NCBI RefSeq assembly: GCF_022811605.1
Contig: NZ_CP094533.1
Location: 1,736,001-1,800,000 of the forward strand
From: Agromyces soli
GTDB taxonomy: Bacteria; Actinomycetota; Actinomycetes; Actinomycetales; Microbacteriaceae
Reading direction: 5' to 3'
DNA: 64,000 nucleotides
Shown here piece by piece: positions 27,534 through 38,463 of this stretch. The translations under genes and the position numbers were made by a program. Numbering within the stretch: position 1 is the first letter of the stretch; every line of letters starts with the position of its first letter. Under the pieces are notes generated by a model. The model did no database searches and was not told where the DNA came from. It worked only from the letters and a program-made list of their open reading frames with translations.

Positions 27534-28726
27534 CGGAGTGCCTCCATTGGCGGGGTGTGAACGGGGGTGTGGCGGGACCCTGGTCCGTCGAAGGCGTTCC
27601 AGGGGAGCTTCTCATAGGGGTGGTCGCACGGCGTGCCGGCGGTGACGAAGTAGTCGCCGGTGGTGAGGTCGACGCAGCTCGACAGCAGCGTCGACCACTG
27701 CCGCACGGCGGGGCGCCGCTCGTCCGGGTGCGTGCACACGGACTCCGGGTAGCCGAGGTGGTCGCTCATGGCGGCGTGGATGCCGGCGAGCGCGGCTTCG
27801 CGGTCGGCGGCGTGCCGCACGCGCTCCAGCCCGGCCCGGGCCTGCGGCACCCGGAACAGCGAGTCCGCCGAGACCGGCCGGTACCGGCCCGCGAGCTGGG
27901 GCGGCACCTGCGCCTGATAGTGGTTGCCGTGCACGAGGAGCCCGTCGACCGGGTAGACCCAGTCGACGCCGCTCGGGGTGATCTCGAGGTCGATCGAGAA
28001 GCCCGAGCGGTCCGTGAGCAGCGCGTTGCTCGCGATGTGCGCCGGCGTGCGCACGAGCGTGTTGATCGCGTCGGGCAGCTCGCTCTGGTTCAGCGTCATC
28101 CGGCGGATGAAGGTCTGCGGCAGCCCGACGGCGCCGTCGAAGCGGCCGCCGAGGCCGTTCGCGTTGAGCGCGAGCCCGGCGGAGTTCACGCCGTGCCGGC
28201 CGATCTGCCCGGCCTCGAGCTGCATGATGAGCGTCGGCAGCGGGTCCTGCACGACCCGCACGATGACGACGGTGTCGCGGGTGCCGGTGCGCCAGTCCCA
28301 GTTCTGGCCGGCGTACTGGTGGCCGTCGCCGGAGGCGCCGGCGGTGAGGGAGAAGCTGGTGCAGCCGTCGCTCGCGTCGCGCTCCTCGCTGGGGTCCTCG
28401 GTGCGCGCCCGGCGGGCGCCGCCCTGGTCGTAGATGATCTCGCCGCGCAGGTTCAGCACCATGAGGTCGAGCAGGTCCCGGCCGGCGCCCGCGGCGATCC
28501 CCTCGAGCTCGGCGACGAGCTCGGGCGCCGCCTCGGTGCAGCGCGGCACCCAGGCCGCGGCGCGGCGCCTGGCCTCGGCCCAGCCGAGCCCCGCCTGCTG
28601 TCCGAACGCCTCCTCGTAGTACGCGACGGCCGCGTCGATGAGGTCGGCGGCCCCCTCGCCGTACTGGCGTCCCCGCTCCGCGGGGGTGCCGCTGATCTCG
28701 AGGGTGCGGATGCTGGTGCTCGTCAT
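27530..28726 (-). CDS. C45-family Ntn-hydrolase (penicillin acyltransferase-like)
   Basis: A 398-residue protein of the C45 / acyl-CoA:6-aminopenicillanate acyltransferase-like family. The self-cleavage site is DGCTSF with Cys122, which would become the N-terminal nucleophile of the beta chain after cleavage before it. Supporting motifs are QNWDWRTGTRDTVVI just downstream and GVNSAGLALNANGLGG near 190. The N-terminal alpha-chain segment ISGTPAERGRQYGEGAADLI is typical. Relatives hydrolyse N-acyl amides, N-acyl amino acids and dipeptide-like compounds such as carcinine. No signal peptide, so cytoplasmic. First gene of the importer operon, so it likely processes the imported compound. Confidence 0.87.
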   Translation of the reverse strand: MTSTSIRTLEISGTPAERGRQYGEGAADLIDAAVAYYEEAFGQQAGLGWAEARRRAAAWVPRCTEAAPELVAELEGIAAGAGRDLLDLMVLNLRGEIIYDQGGARRARTEDPSEERDASDGCTSFSLTAGASGDGHQYAGQNWDWRTGTRDTVVIVRVVQDPLPTLIMQLEAGQIGRHGVNSAGLALNANGLGGRFDGAVGLPQTFIRRMTLNQSELPDAINTLVRTPAHIASNALLTDRSGFSIDLEITPSGVDWVYPVDGLLVHGNHYQAQVPPQLAGRYRPVSADSLFRVPQARAGLERVRHAADREAALAGIHAAMSDHLGYPESVCTHPDERRPAVRQWSTLLSSCVDLTTGDYFVTAGTPCDHPYEKLPWNAFDGPGSRHTPVHTPPMEALR

Positions 28727-28785
28727 GGACGGCGTCGTCCTCCCGTGCCGGATACCATGGCACCGGCGTCAGTCTTGGAATGGGT

Positions 28786-28841
28786 GTTACGAGTTAGGAT
28801 GCTCGCGGAATGAACGATACACACAACCCGCAGTTCGTAAC
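28786..28841. promoter_or_regulatory. Divergent promoter with inverted repeat GTTACGA / TCGTAAC
   Basis: GTTACGA at 28786-28792 and its exact complement TCGTAAC at 28835-28841 flank a 42-base interval between the C45 operon and the rpiR-type gene. A TAGGAT -10-like element lies at 28795-28800, nine bases before ATG 28810, directly beside the left arm. The second arm lies inside the first codons of the regulator gene. This is a candidate operator pair for the RpiR-type regulator, inferred from position and symmetry only. Confidence 0.4.
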
Positions 28842-29712
28842 AAGTGATACGCGCAACCCTGGCGTGATCGAGCTGCGCTCGCGCGTCCGCGACGCGTGGG
28901 ACGGCCTGTCCAAGGCGGAACGCGCGGTCAGCGGGCTCCTCGCCGGGAGCACCGCCGAGCGCATCCTCTTCGCGACCGCCGCCGAGCTCGGCAGCGAGAC
29001 CGGCACGAGCAACGCCACGGTCATCCGCACCCTGCAGAAGCTCGGCTACGCGGGGCTCGCCGAGGTGAAGCGCCAGGTCGCCGCGCCGTTCACCGAGGAG
29101 GTCGCGCCCGAGGAGCGCGTCCGGCAGCGGCTGGACCGCGCGGGCGAGGACGTCGGGCGCATCGTCGGCAGCGTCTGGAACGAGGCGAGCGACCAGCTCG
29201 AGCTCGCCCGCCACGCGCTCGAGGTCGAGGAGGTCACCGCGGCGGCCTCGCTCCTCGCCCGGGCGGGGCGCATCTACTGCTACGGCGTCGGCGCCTCCTC
29301 GGTCGCCGCCGCTCACCTCGTGCTCCGGCTCGGCCGCGCCGGCCGCGCCGCAACGCACCTCGACGCCGACGGCTTCCGGCTCGCCGACGGGCTGCTGCCG
29401 CTCCGCGCCGGGGACGTGGCCGTGATCTTCGCCCCAGGCCGGGTGAACCCCGAGGTCGAGACGATCATCGGTCGCTGCCGGGAGGTCGGCGCGCAGTGCG
29501 TCCTCGTCACCGACGAGCTGCACGAGCGGCTCGCCCCGAAGGTCGCCGTCTCGCTGCACGCGCCGCACACCCCGACCGGCCTCACCGCCGAGGTGCTCGC
29601 CTCGATCCTCGTCGGCGACGTGCTCGCCCAGGTGGTCTCGGCGATGTCGCCCGAGCTCGCCGTCGAGACTTCGCACGCGCTCACCGTCCTGCGCTCGCGC
29701 CTCGGGTACTGA
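28810..29712 (+). CDS. MurR/RpiR-family regulator (HTH plus SIS domain)
   Basis: A 300-residue regulator. The N-terminal helix-turn-helix (about 18-95) has WDGLSKAERAVSGLLAG and GTSNATVIRTLQKLGYAGLA. The C-terminal SIS domain (about 140-280) has RIYCYGVGASSVAAAHLVLR and GDVAVIFAPGRVNPEVETII, and usually binds a phosphorylated sugar or sugar acid; here the classic SGxSG loop reads APGRVN, so ligand specificity may differ. Divergent from the C45/ABC operon and its probable repressor. Short distance from the -10 element to ATG (9 bases) suggests a leaderless or near-leaderless mRNA. Confidence 0.88.
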   Translation: MNDTHNPQFVTSDTRNPGVIELRSRVRDAWDGLSKAERAVSGLLAGSTAERILFATAAELGSETGTSNATVIRTLQKLGYAGLAEVKRQVAAPFTEEVAPEERVRQRLDRAGEDVGRIVGSVWNEASDQLELARHALEVEEVTAAASLLARAGRIYCYGVGASSVAAAHLVLRLGRAGRAATHLDADGFRLADGLLPLRAGDVAVIFAPGRVNPEVETIIGRCREVGAQCVLVTDELHERLAPKVAVSLHAPHTPTGLTAEVLASILVGDVLAQVVSAMSPELAVETSHALTVLRSRLGY

Positions 29713-29775
29713 CCGCCCGGGCGGGCGGTGGATGGCCCGGGGCCGGCGTCGGCGGCCGCCGGTAGACTCCATGCG

Positions 29776-31761
<1,986 letters not shown>

Positions 31762-31776
31762 CGACCCGGCACTCGA

Positions 31777-31802
31777 AAACCTAGCGGCATTCGGTTTATG
31801 CT
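31777..31802 (+). promoter_or_regulatory. Promoter and palindromic operator candidate for the GH3 gene
   Basis: TATGCT at 31797-31802 is a good -10 element for the glycosidase gene. It overlaps an imperfect palindrome at 31777-31797 with arms AAACC and GGTTT around an 11-base centre. The size and position suit a LacI- or ROK-type sugar-responsive repressor, but no such regulator gene is nearby. Confidence 0.35.
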
Positions 31803-31837
31803 GGCTCCACCGAGCCCGAGCATGAAGGAGTGCAGGC

Positions 31838-33640
31838 ATGACCGACCAGCAGCAGACGACCGTCGACACCCGCTACCGAGACGCGAGCCTCCCGGTCGCC
31901 GAACGGGTCGAGATCCTCCTCGCGCAGATGACGCTGGAAGAGAAGGCGGGCCTCTTCTTCCAGACGATGATCGGCATCGGCGAGGGCGGCACGCTCTCCG
32001 AGGGCGACGCGACCTTCGGCCTGCCGGCCACCACCGACTACGTGCTCGACCGCCACCTGACCCACTTCAACGTGCTGCAGGCGCCCGCCGACGCCGGCCA
32101 GATCGCCGAGTGGCACAACCGCCTGCAGGAGCTCGCCGCCTCGACGCGCCTCGGCATCCCCGTCACCATCTCGACGGACCCCCGCCACTCGTACACCGAC
32201 AACCCGCTCGCCGGCCTCCTCGCGGGCGCCTTCTCGGTCTGGCCCGAGACCATGGGACTCGCGGCGATCGGCGACGAGGAGCTCGTCGAGCGCTTCGGCG
32301 ACATCGCCCGCCAGGAGTACACGGCCGTCGGCATCCGCGTCGCCCTGCACCCGCAGATCGACCTCGCGACCGAGCCGCGCTGGTCGCGCGCCCTGCAGAC
32401 CTTCGGCGAGGACGTCGAGCTCGCCAGCCGTCTCGGCGCCGCGTACATCCGCGGCTTCCAGGGCGAGACGCTCGGGCCCGACTCGGTCGCGACGATGACG
32501 AAGCACTTCCCGGGCGGCGGCCCGCAGCTCGGCGGCGAGGACCCGCACTTCGCGCACGGCCGCGAGCAGGTCTACCCGGGCGGCCAGTTCGAGCTGCACC
32601 TGAAGCCCTTCGAGGCGGCCTTCGAGGCGGGCACGAGCCAGATCATGCCGTACTATGGCATGCCCGTCGGCACCGAGTACGAAGAGGTGGGCTTCGGCTT
32701 CAACAAGTCCGTCATCACGGGCCTGCTGCGCGAGCGCTACGGCTTCGACGGCATCGTCTGCACCGACTGGGGCCTCATCAGCGACTCCGAGATCATGGGC
32801 GCGCCGTTCCCGGCGCGCGCCTGGGGCGTCGAGCACCTCGCGCCGCGCGAGCGGATGAAGAAGGTCATCGACGCCGGCTGCGACCAGTTCGGCGGCGAGG
32901 CGGTGCCCGAGCTCCTCGTCGCGCTCGTGCGCGACGGCGAGCTCAGCGAGGCGCGGCTGGATGCCTCGGCCCGCCGCCTGCTGCGCGAGAAGTTCGTGCT
33001 CGGCCTCTTCGACCGGCCGTTCGTCGACGTCGACCGGGCCCGCGAACTCGTCGGCCGCGCCGACTTCGTCGCGGCGGGCGAGGCGGCCCAGCGGGCGGCC
33101 ATCGCGCTGCTCGTGAACCGCGAGCGCGAGGTCGCCGGGGCGCCGGCCGCCCCCGTGCTGCCCTTCGCCCGCGGGCTGAAGCTCTACGTCGAGGGCATCG
33201 ACGCCGAGATCGCGGGGGAGTACGGCACGGTCGTGGGAAGCCCCGCCGAGGCCGACGTCGCGGTGCTCCGCCTGCAGGCGCCCTACGAGGAGCGGCCGAC
33301 CTTCTTCGAGAACTTCTTCCACTCCGGCTCGCTCGACTTCCCCGCCGACGTCGTCGCCCACGTGCGCGAGGTCGCGGCCGCGGTGCCGACGGTCGTCGAC
33401 GTCTTCCTCGACCGGCCGGCGATCCTCACCCCCTTCGTGGACGAGCTCGCGGCGCTCACCGGCAACTGGGGCGCGAGCCCGCGCGCCGTGCTCGACGTGC
33501 TGACGGGGGCCGCCGAGCCCAAGGGCCGGCTCCCGTTCGACCTGCCGTCGAGCATGGCGGCGGTCGACGCGAACCGGCCCGACGTGCCCTTCGACACGGC
33601 CGATCCGCTGTTCCGGCACGGCCACGGTCTCGCCTACTGA
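31838..33640 (+). CDS. Glycoside hydrolase family 3 (beta-glucosidase-like)
   Basis: A 600-residue cytoplasmic GH3 enzyme without a signal peptide. The TIM-barrel domain includes VEILLAQMTLEEKAGLFFQT, the substrate-binding stretch TMTKHFPGGGPQLGGEDPH (Lys-His pair) and the nucleophile motif GFDGIVCTDWGLISD with Asp310. The C-terminal alpha/beta sandwich (about 400-600) ends with PKGRLPFDLPSSM and FRHGHGLAY, the usual GH3 terminus. Hydrolyses terminal beta-linked sugars from oligosaccharides or glycosides; exact sugar not readable. GAAGGAG precedes ATG 31838. Single gene with its own promoter. Confidence 0.92.
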   Translation: MTDQQQTTVDTRYRDASLPVAERVEILLAQMTLEEKAGLFFQTMIGIGEGGTLSEGDATFGLPATTDYVLDRHLTHFNVLQAPADAGQIAEWHNRLQELAASTRLGIPVTISTDPRHSYTDNPLAGLLAGAFSVWPETMGLAAIGDEELVERFGDIARQEYTAVGIRVALHPQIDLATEPRWSRALQTFGEDVELASRLGAAYIRGFQGETLGPDSVATMTKHFPGGGPQLGGEDPHFAHGREQVYPGGQFELHLKPFEAAFEAGTSQIMPYYGMPVGTEYEEVGFGFNKSVITGLLRERYGFDGIVCTDWGLISDSEIMGAPFPARAWGVEHLAPRERMKKVIDAGCDQFGGEAVPELLVALVRDGELSEARLDASARRLLREKFVLGLFDRPFVDVDRARELVGRADFVAAGEAAQRAAIALLVNREREVAGAPAAPVLPFARGLKLYVEGIDAEIAGEYGTVVGSPAEADVAVLRLQAPYEERPTFFENFFHSGSLDFPADVVAHVREVAAAVPTVVDVFLDRPAILTPFVDELAALTGNWGASPRAVLDVLTGAAEPKGRLPFDLPSSMAAVDANRPDVPFDTADPLFRHGHGLAY

Positions 33641-33704
33641 CCGGACTCGTCGCTACGATCGGGGCCAGGCGCCGCATCGGGCGGCGGGATCCGGGGGGAT
33701 CGAC

Positions 33705-34103
33705 ATGGGACAGGTCAAACGGCCCGGCGGGGTCACGCTCGTCGCGGTGCTGACGTGGATCTCGGGCTTGCTCGACATCATCGGCGGCACCCTGCTGCTC
33801 TTCCAGACGAGCGTGGTCTCGACCGCCGAGGCCTTCGGCGGCGCGAGCGGCCTCGTCGCCTCGGCGATCGTGTCGATCCTGATCGGCGCCATCGTGATCG
33901 TCGTCGCGAACGGGCTGCTGCGCGGCAGCGCGGTCTCGCGCATGGTGATCACGGTGATCGAGGTGCTCTCGATCATCGCGTCGATCTTCTTCGCGATCGC
34001 CTACCCGGCGGGGGCCATCGGCGAGTACTTCTCGGCGGCGATCGCGCTGATCGTCATCGCGCTGCTCTGGACCGGGCGGGCGAACGCCTTCTTCCGCGGC
34101 TGA
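33705..34103 (+). CDS. Four-helix membrane protein (132 aa), DUF7144-like
   Basis: Four hydrophobic segments at about residues 10-32, 46-68, 75-98 and 103-124 and a short basic start QVKRPGGVTLVAVLTWISG. The layout (helix, gap with SVVSTAEAFGG, then three closely packed helices ending in ANAFFRG) resembles small actinobacterial membrane proteins of unknown function. GGGGGGATC precedes ATG 33705, with a TACGAT -10-like element at about 33654. No operon partner; nothing indicates the function. Confidence 0.65.
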   Translation: MGQVKRPGGVTLVAVLTWISGLLDIIGGTLLLFQTSVVSTAEAFGGASGLVASAIVSILIGAIVIVVANGLLRGSAVSRMVITVIEVLSIIASIFFAIAYPAGAIGEYFSAAIALIVIALLWTGRANAFFRG

Positions 34104-34292
34104 GCGAGTCGGCACCGCCGCGCTTGTCGAACATCCAACGGGCGCGGATGCCTCGTTTGTAGACACCGCACAGCAGCCGACGACGCTCGGCCGGGCCCGC
34201 TTGTCGCCGGTCGACCGAGCGTTTCGGGTGCCGCGGGGCCGGTCGTAGCGTGAGGGGACACCCACGAAGCGAAGTCGGAGGCGAGACCGAAG

Positions 34293-36359
34293 ATGGTTGA
34301 CACTGCAGCGCGCACCGAGGCGAAGCCCGCCACCCCTGCCGCCCGTTCCACCGGGGGGCCGAAGGTCGACGTCGCCGCGCTCGGCCGGCAGCTGCTCGGC
34401 ACTTGGGCCGACATCCGCCTCGCCTCCCGCGAGCGCGCGGCGATGCCCGAGCTGCAGCGCATCGAGGGCCAGACGATGGCCGAGCACCGCGAGCGCGTGC
34501 TGGGGCAGCTGAAGCTGCTCGTCGAGCAGGGCGCCGTGCACCGCGCCTTCCCGACCTCGCTCGGCGGCGAGGACGACCACGGCGGCAACATCGCCGCCTT
34601 CGAGGAGCTCGTCATCGCCGACCCGAGCCTCCAGATCAAGTCGGGCGTGCAGTGGGGCCTCTTCGGCGCCGCCGTGCTGCACCTCGGCACGAAGCCGCAC
34701 CACGAGAAGTTCCTGCCGGCGATCATGTCGCTCGAGGTGCCCGGCGCCTTCGCGATGACCGAGATCGGCCACGGCTCCGACGTCGCGGCGATCGCGACGA
34801 CCGCCACCTACGACCCGGAGACCGAGGAGTTCGTCATCCACACGCCGTTCCGCGCGGCGTGGAAGGAGTACCTCGGCAACGCCGGCCTCCACGGCAAGCA
34901 TGCGACCGTGTTCGCGCAGCTCATCACGAACGGCGTGAACCACGGCGTGCACTGCTTCTACGTGCCGATCCGCGACGACGAGGGCGACTTCCTGCCCGGC
35001 GTCGGCGGCGAGGACGACGGGCTGAAGGGCGGCCTCAACGGCATCGACAACGGCCGGCTGCACTTCACGAACGTGCGCATCCCGCGCGAGAACCTGCTGA
35101 ACCGCTACGGCGACGTGGCCGCCGACGGCACCTACTCCTCGCCCATCCAGAGCCCGGGCCGGCGCTTCTTCACGATGCTCGGCACCCTCGTGCAGGGCCG
35201 GGTCTCGCTCGACGGCGCCGCGACCGTCGCGAGCGCGATGGGGCTCACCATCGCGATCACCTACGGCAACCAGCGCCGCCAGTTCACCGCCTCGAGCGAC
35301 ACCGAGGAAGAGGTGCTGCTCGACTACCAGCGCCACCAGCGCCGGCTGCTGCCGCGGCTCGCGACGACGTACGCGCAGTACTTCGCGCACGACGAGTTCC
35401 TCGTGAAGTTCGACGCCGTGTTCAGCGGCGCCGCCGACAGCGACGACGACCGCCAGGACCTCGAGACCATCGCGGCCGCGCTGAAGCCGCTGTCCACCTG
35501 GCACGCCCTCGACACCCTGCAGGAGGCGCGCGAGGCCTGCGGCGGCGCCGGTTTCATCGCCGAGAACCGCATCACGGGCCTCCGCCACGACCTCGACATC
35601 TACGTCACCTTCGAGGGCGACAACAACGTGCTGCTGCAGCTCGTCGCGAAGCGCCTGCTCACCGACTTCTCGAAGCAGTTCAAGAACGCCGACGCCGGCG
35701 CCATGGCCCGCTACGTCGTCTCGCAGACGGCCGAGCGCGCCTACCACGGCACCGGCCTGCGCCGCCTCGGCCAGACCATCGCGGACTTCGGCTCGACCGC
35801 GCGCTCGGTGAGCGAGCTCCGCGACGAGGCATCCCAGCGCGAGCTCCTCACCGACCGCGTCGAGACGATGATCGCCGAGATCGCCGGCCGCCTGCGCGAC
35901 GCGCGCAAGCTGCCGAAGGCCGACGCGGCCGCCGCGTTCAACCGCAACCAGAACGAGCTCATCGAGGCGGCCCGCGCGCACGGCGAGCTGCTGCAGTGGG
36001 AGGCGTTCACCCGGGCGCTCGCCCGCGTCGAGGACGAGGGCACGAAGCAGGTGCTCACCTGGGTGCGCGACCTGTTCGGCCTCGGCCTGCTGGAGAAGCA
36101 CCTCGCCTGGTACCTGATGCACGGCCGGCTCTCGCCGCAGCGGGCGCAGGCGGTCGGCGCCTACATCGACCGCCTCGTGGAGCGCCTCCGCCCGTATGCG
36201 CAGGACCTCGTCGACGCCTTCGGCTTCCGCCCGGAGCACCTGCGCGCCACGATCGCCACGGGCATCGAGCAGGAGCGGCAGGACGAGGCCCGCGCGTGGT
36301 TCGACGAGCAGCGCCGGGCCGGCACCCTGCCCGTGCCGGAGAAGTCCGCCAAGAAGTAG
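34293..36359 (+). CDS. Acyl-CoA oxidase/dehydrogenase-family flavoprotein (688 aa)
   Basis: The protein has the acyl-CoA dehydrogenase core followed by a long C-terminal domain as in acyl-CoA oxidases. The flavin/substrate region includes AFAMTEIGHGSDVAAIATTATYD-type sequence (core MTEIGHGSD near 155), WKEYLGNAG and GVNHGVHCFYVPI. In the helical part GRVSLDGAATVASAMGL, YGNQRRQF and YVTFEGDNNVLLQLVAKRLL (core EGDNNVLLQ) are typical. Length is near 690, well above the 380-400 of normal dehydrogenases. Oxidises fatty acyl-CoA to trans-2-enoyl-CoA using FAD, with oxygen or an electron-transfer partner as acceptor. No other beta-oxidation gene is nearby. Confidence 0.88.
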   Translation: MVDTAARTEAKPATPAARSTGGPKVDVAALGRQLLGTWADIRLASRERAAMPELQRIEGQTMAEHRERVLGQLKLLVEQGAVHRAFPTSLGGEDDHGGNIAAFEELVIADPSLQIKSGVQWGLFGAAVLHLGTKPHHEKFLPAIMSLEVPGAFAMTEIGHGSDVAAIATTATYDPETEEFVIHTPFRAAWKEYLGNAGLHGKHATVFAQLITNGVNHGVHCFYVPIRDDEGDFLPGVGGEDDGLKGGLNGIDNGRLHFTNVRIPRENLLNRYGDVAADGTYSSPIQSPGRRFFTMLGTLVQGRVSLDGAATVASAMGLTIAITYGNQRRQFTASSDTEEEVLLDYQRHQRRLLPRLATTYAQYFAHDEFLVKFDAVFSGAADSDDDRQDLETIAAALKPLSTWHALDTLQEAREACGGAGFIAENRITGLRHDLDIYVTFEGDNNVLLQLVAKRLLTDFSKQFKNADAGAMARYVVSQTAERAYHGTGLRRLGQTIADFGSTARSVSELRDEASQRELLTDRVETMIAEIAGRLRDARKLPKADAAAAFNRNQNELIEAARAHGELLQWEAFTRALARVEDEGTKQVLTWVRDLFGLGLLEKHLAWYLMHGRLSPQRAQAVGAYIDRLVERLRPYAQDLVDAFGFRPEHLRATIATGIEQERQDEARAWFDEQRRAGTLPVPEKSAKK

Positions 36360-36382
36360 CGCTCGAGACGTAGGCTTCGGGC

Positions 36383-37147
36383 ATGCGCCGACTGCTCCGG
36401 ATCCTCGTCTCGATCGTGGGCGTTCTCGCCCTGCTCGCCGTGCTGTTCCTCGCCTACGCGCACACGGTGATGCAGGGCGAGCGCCCCGCCGCGCTCGCGG
36501 CCTGGCAGGACGACGCCGTGACGATCACCTCCGCCGACGCGGGCATCGTGATCGCGCCGGCCGATCCGGGCACCGGGCCCGCGAGCGGCCAGGGCCTCGT
36601 CTTCATCCCCGGCGCGAAGGTCGACCCCTACGCGTACCTGTTCAAGCTCTCCGGCGTCGTCGAGGAGACGGGGCTCACGGTCGTGATCACGAAGCCGACG
36701 CTGAACCTCGCCTTCTTCGACACCCGGCCGCTCGCCGCCTTCACGGCGCTCGCGCCCGACGTCGACGCCTGGTGGGTGGGCGGGCACTCGCTCGGCGGTG
36801 TGCGCGCCTGCCAGTTGGCCGGGGACGCGGATGCCTCGGGCGACGCCGAGGTGCTCGGCGTCATGCTGTTCGGCTCGTACTGCGCGAACGACCTCTCGGG
36901 CTCCGAGCTCGCCGCGCTCAGCGTCTCGGGCTCGAACGACGGCCTGTCGACGCCCGCGAAGATCGAAGCGGCGAGCGGGCTGCTGCCGCCCGGCGCCGAG
37001 TTCGTCGAGCTCGAGGGGGTCAACCACGCCGACTTCGGCGACTACGGCGTGCAGCCGGGCGACGGCGAGTCGACGGTCGACGACGCGGAGGTGCGGCGCG
37101 AGATCGCCGAGGCCGTGGCGGCGTTCAGTCGTTCGGCGGGCGCATGA
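36383..37147 (+). CDS. Membrane-anchored alpha/beta hydrolase (254 aa)
   Basis: An N-terminal helix (about 7-27, ILVSIVGVLALLAVLFLAYA) looks like a signal anchor. The catalytic domain has the oxyanion strand GLVFIPGAKVDPYAY, the nucleophile elbow WWVGGHSLGGVRAC with Ser near 137, an acid in SGSNDGLSTPAK and the His in EGVNHADFGDYG. This is the Abhydrolase_5 (carboxymethylenebutenolidase-like) pattern. Substrate unknown; likely acts on the outer face of the membrane. TAGGCT at 36371-36376 lies six bases before ATG 36383, indicating a leaderless mRNA. Its last 23 bases overlap a small gene on the opposite strand. Confidence 0.85.
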   Translation: MRRLLRILVSIVGVLALLAVLFLAYAHTVMQGERPAALAAWQDDAVTITSADAGIVIAPADPGTGPASGQGLVFIPGAKVDPYAYLFKLSGVVEETGLTVVITKPTLNLAFFDTRPLAAFTALAPDVDAWWVGGHSLGGVRACQLAGDADASGDAEVLGVMLFGSYCANDLSGSELAALSVSGSNDGLSTPAKIEAASGLLPPGAEFVELEGVNHADFGDYGVQPGDGESTVDDAEVRREIAEAVAAFSRSAGA

Positions 37148-37301
37148 TCGCGCCGGTGGCGAGGCCGACGAGCAGGCCCGCGGGCAGCCACAGCCAGAAG
37201 CCGGTCCAGAGGCTCACCCCGACGCCGACGAGCGCCCCCACGATGATGCCGACGATGAGCTGCTTGCGGCGGGCGGGGGAGAGCGGAGCGCGATCGGCCA
37301 T
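37125..37301 (-). CDS. Small two-helix membrane protein (58 aa)
   Basis: This short gene is easily missed. It encodes a basic leader (MADRAPLSPARRKQL), a Gly/Val-rich helix (about 15-35) and a second helix starting with FWLWLPAGLLVGLATG (about 35-52), ending MRPPND. TAGGCT lies exactly six bases before its ATG at 37301 on the minus strand, the same leaderless pattern as mdh next door, and the codon bias is correct. It overlaps the 3' end of the convergent hydrolase gene by 23 bases and lies 25 bases beyond the mdh stop region. Function unknown. Confidence 0.7.
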   Translation of the reverse strand: MADRAPLSPARRKQLIVGIIVGALVGVGVSLWTGFWLWLPAGLLVGLATGAIMRPPND

Positions 37302-37326
37302 GCTGCCAGCCTAGGCGGCGCGGGCG

Positions 37327-38346
<1,020 letters not shown>

Positions 38347-38463
38347 CTACGCCCGCGGCGCGGCTGGCATCCTGAGCAACGCTCGATCTCGGGCCCGGGC
38401 AATCGGTCAGACCAATCGGCGCGGCGCGCGGTCGAGGCATCCCGACGCGGATACCGTGGCCCC

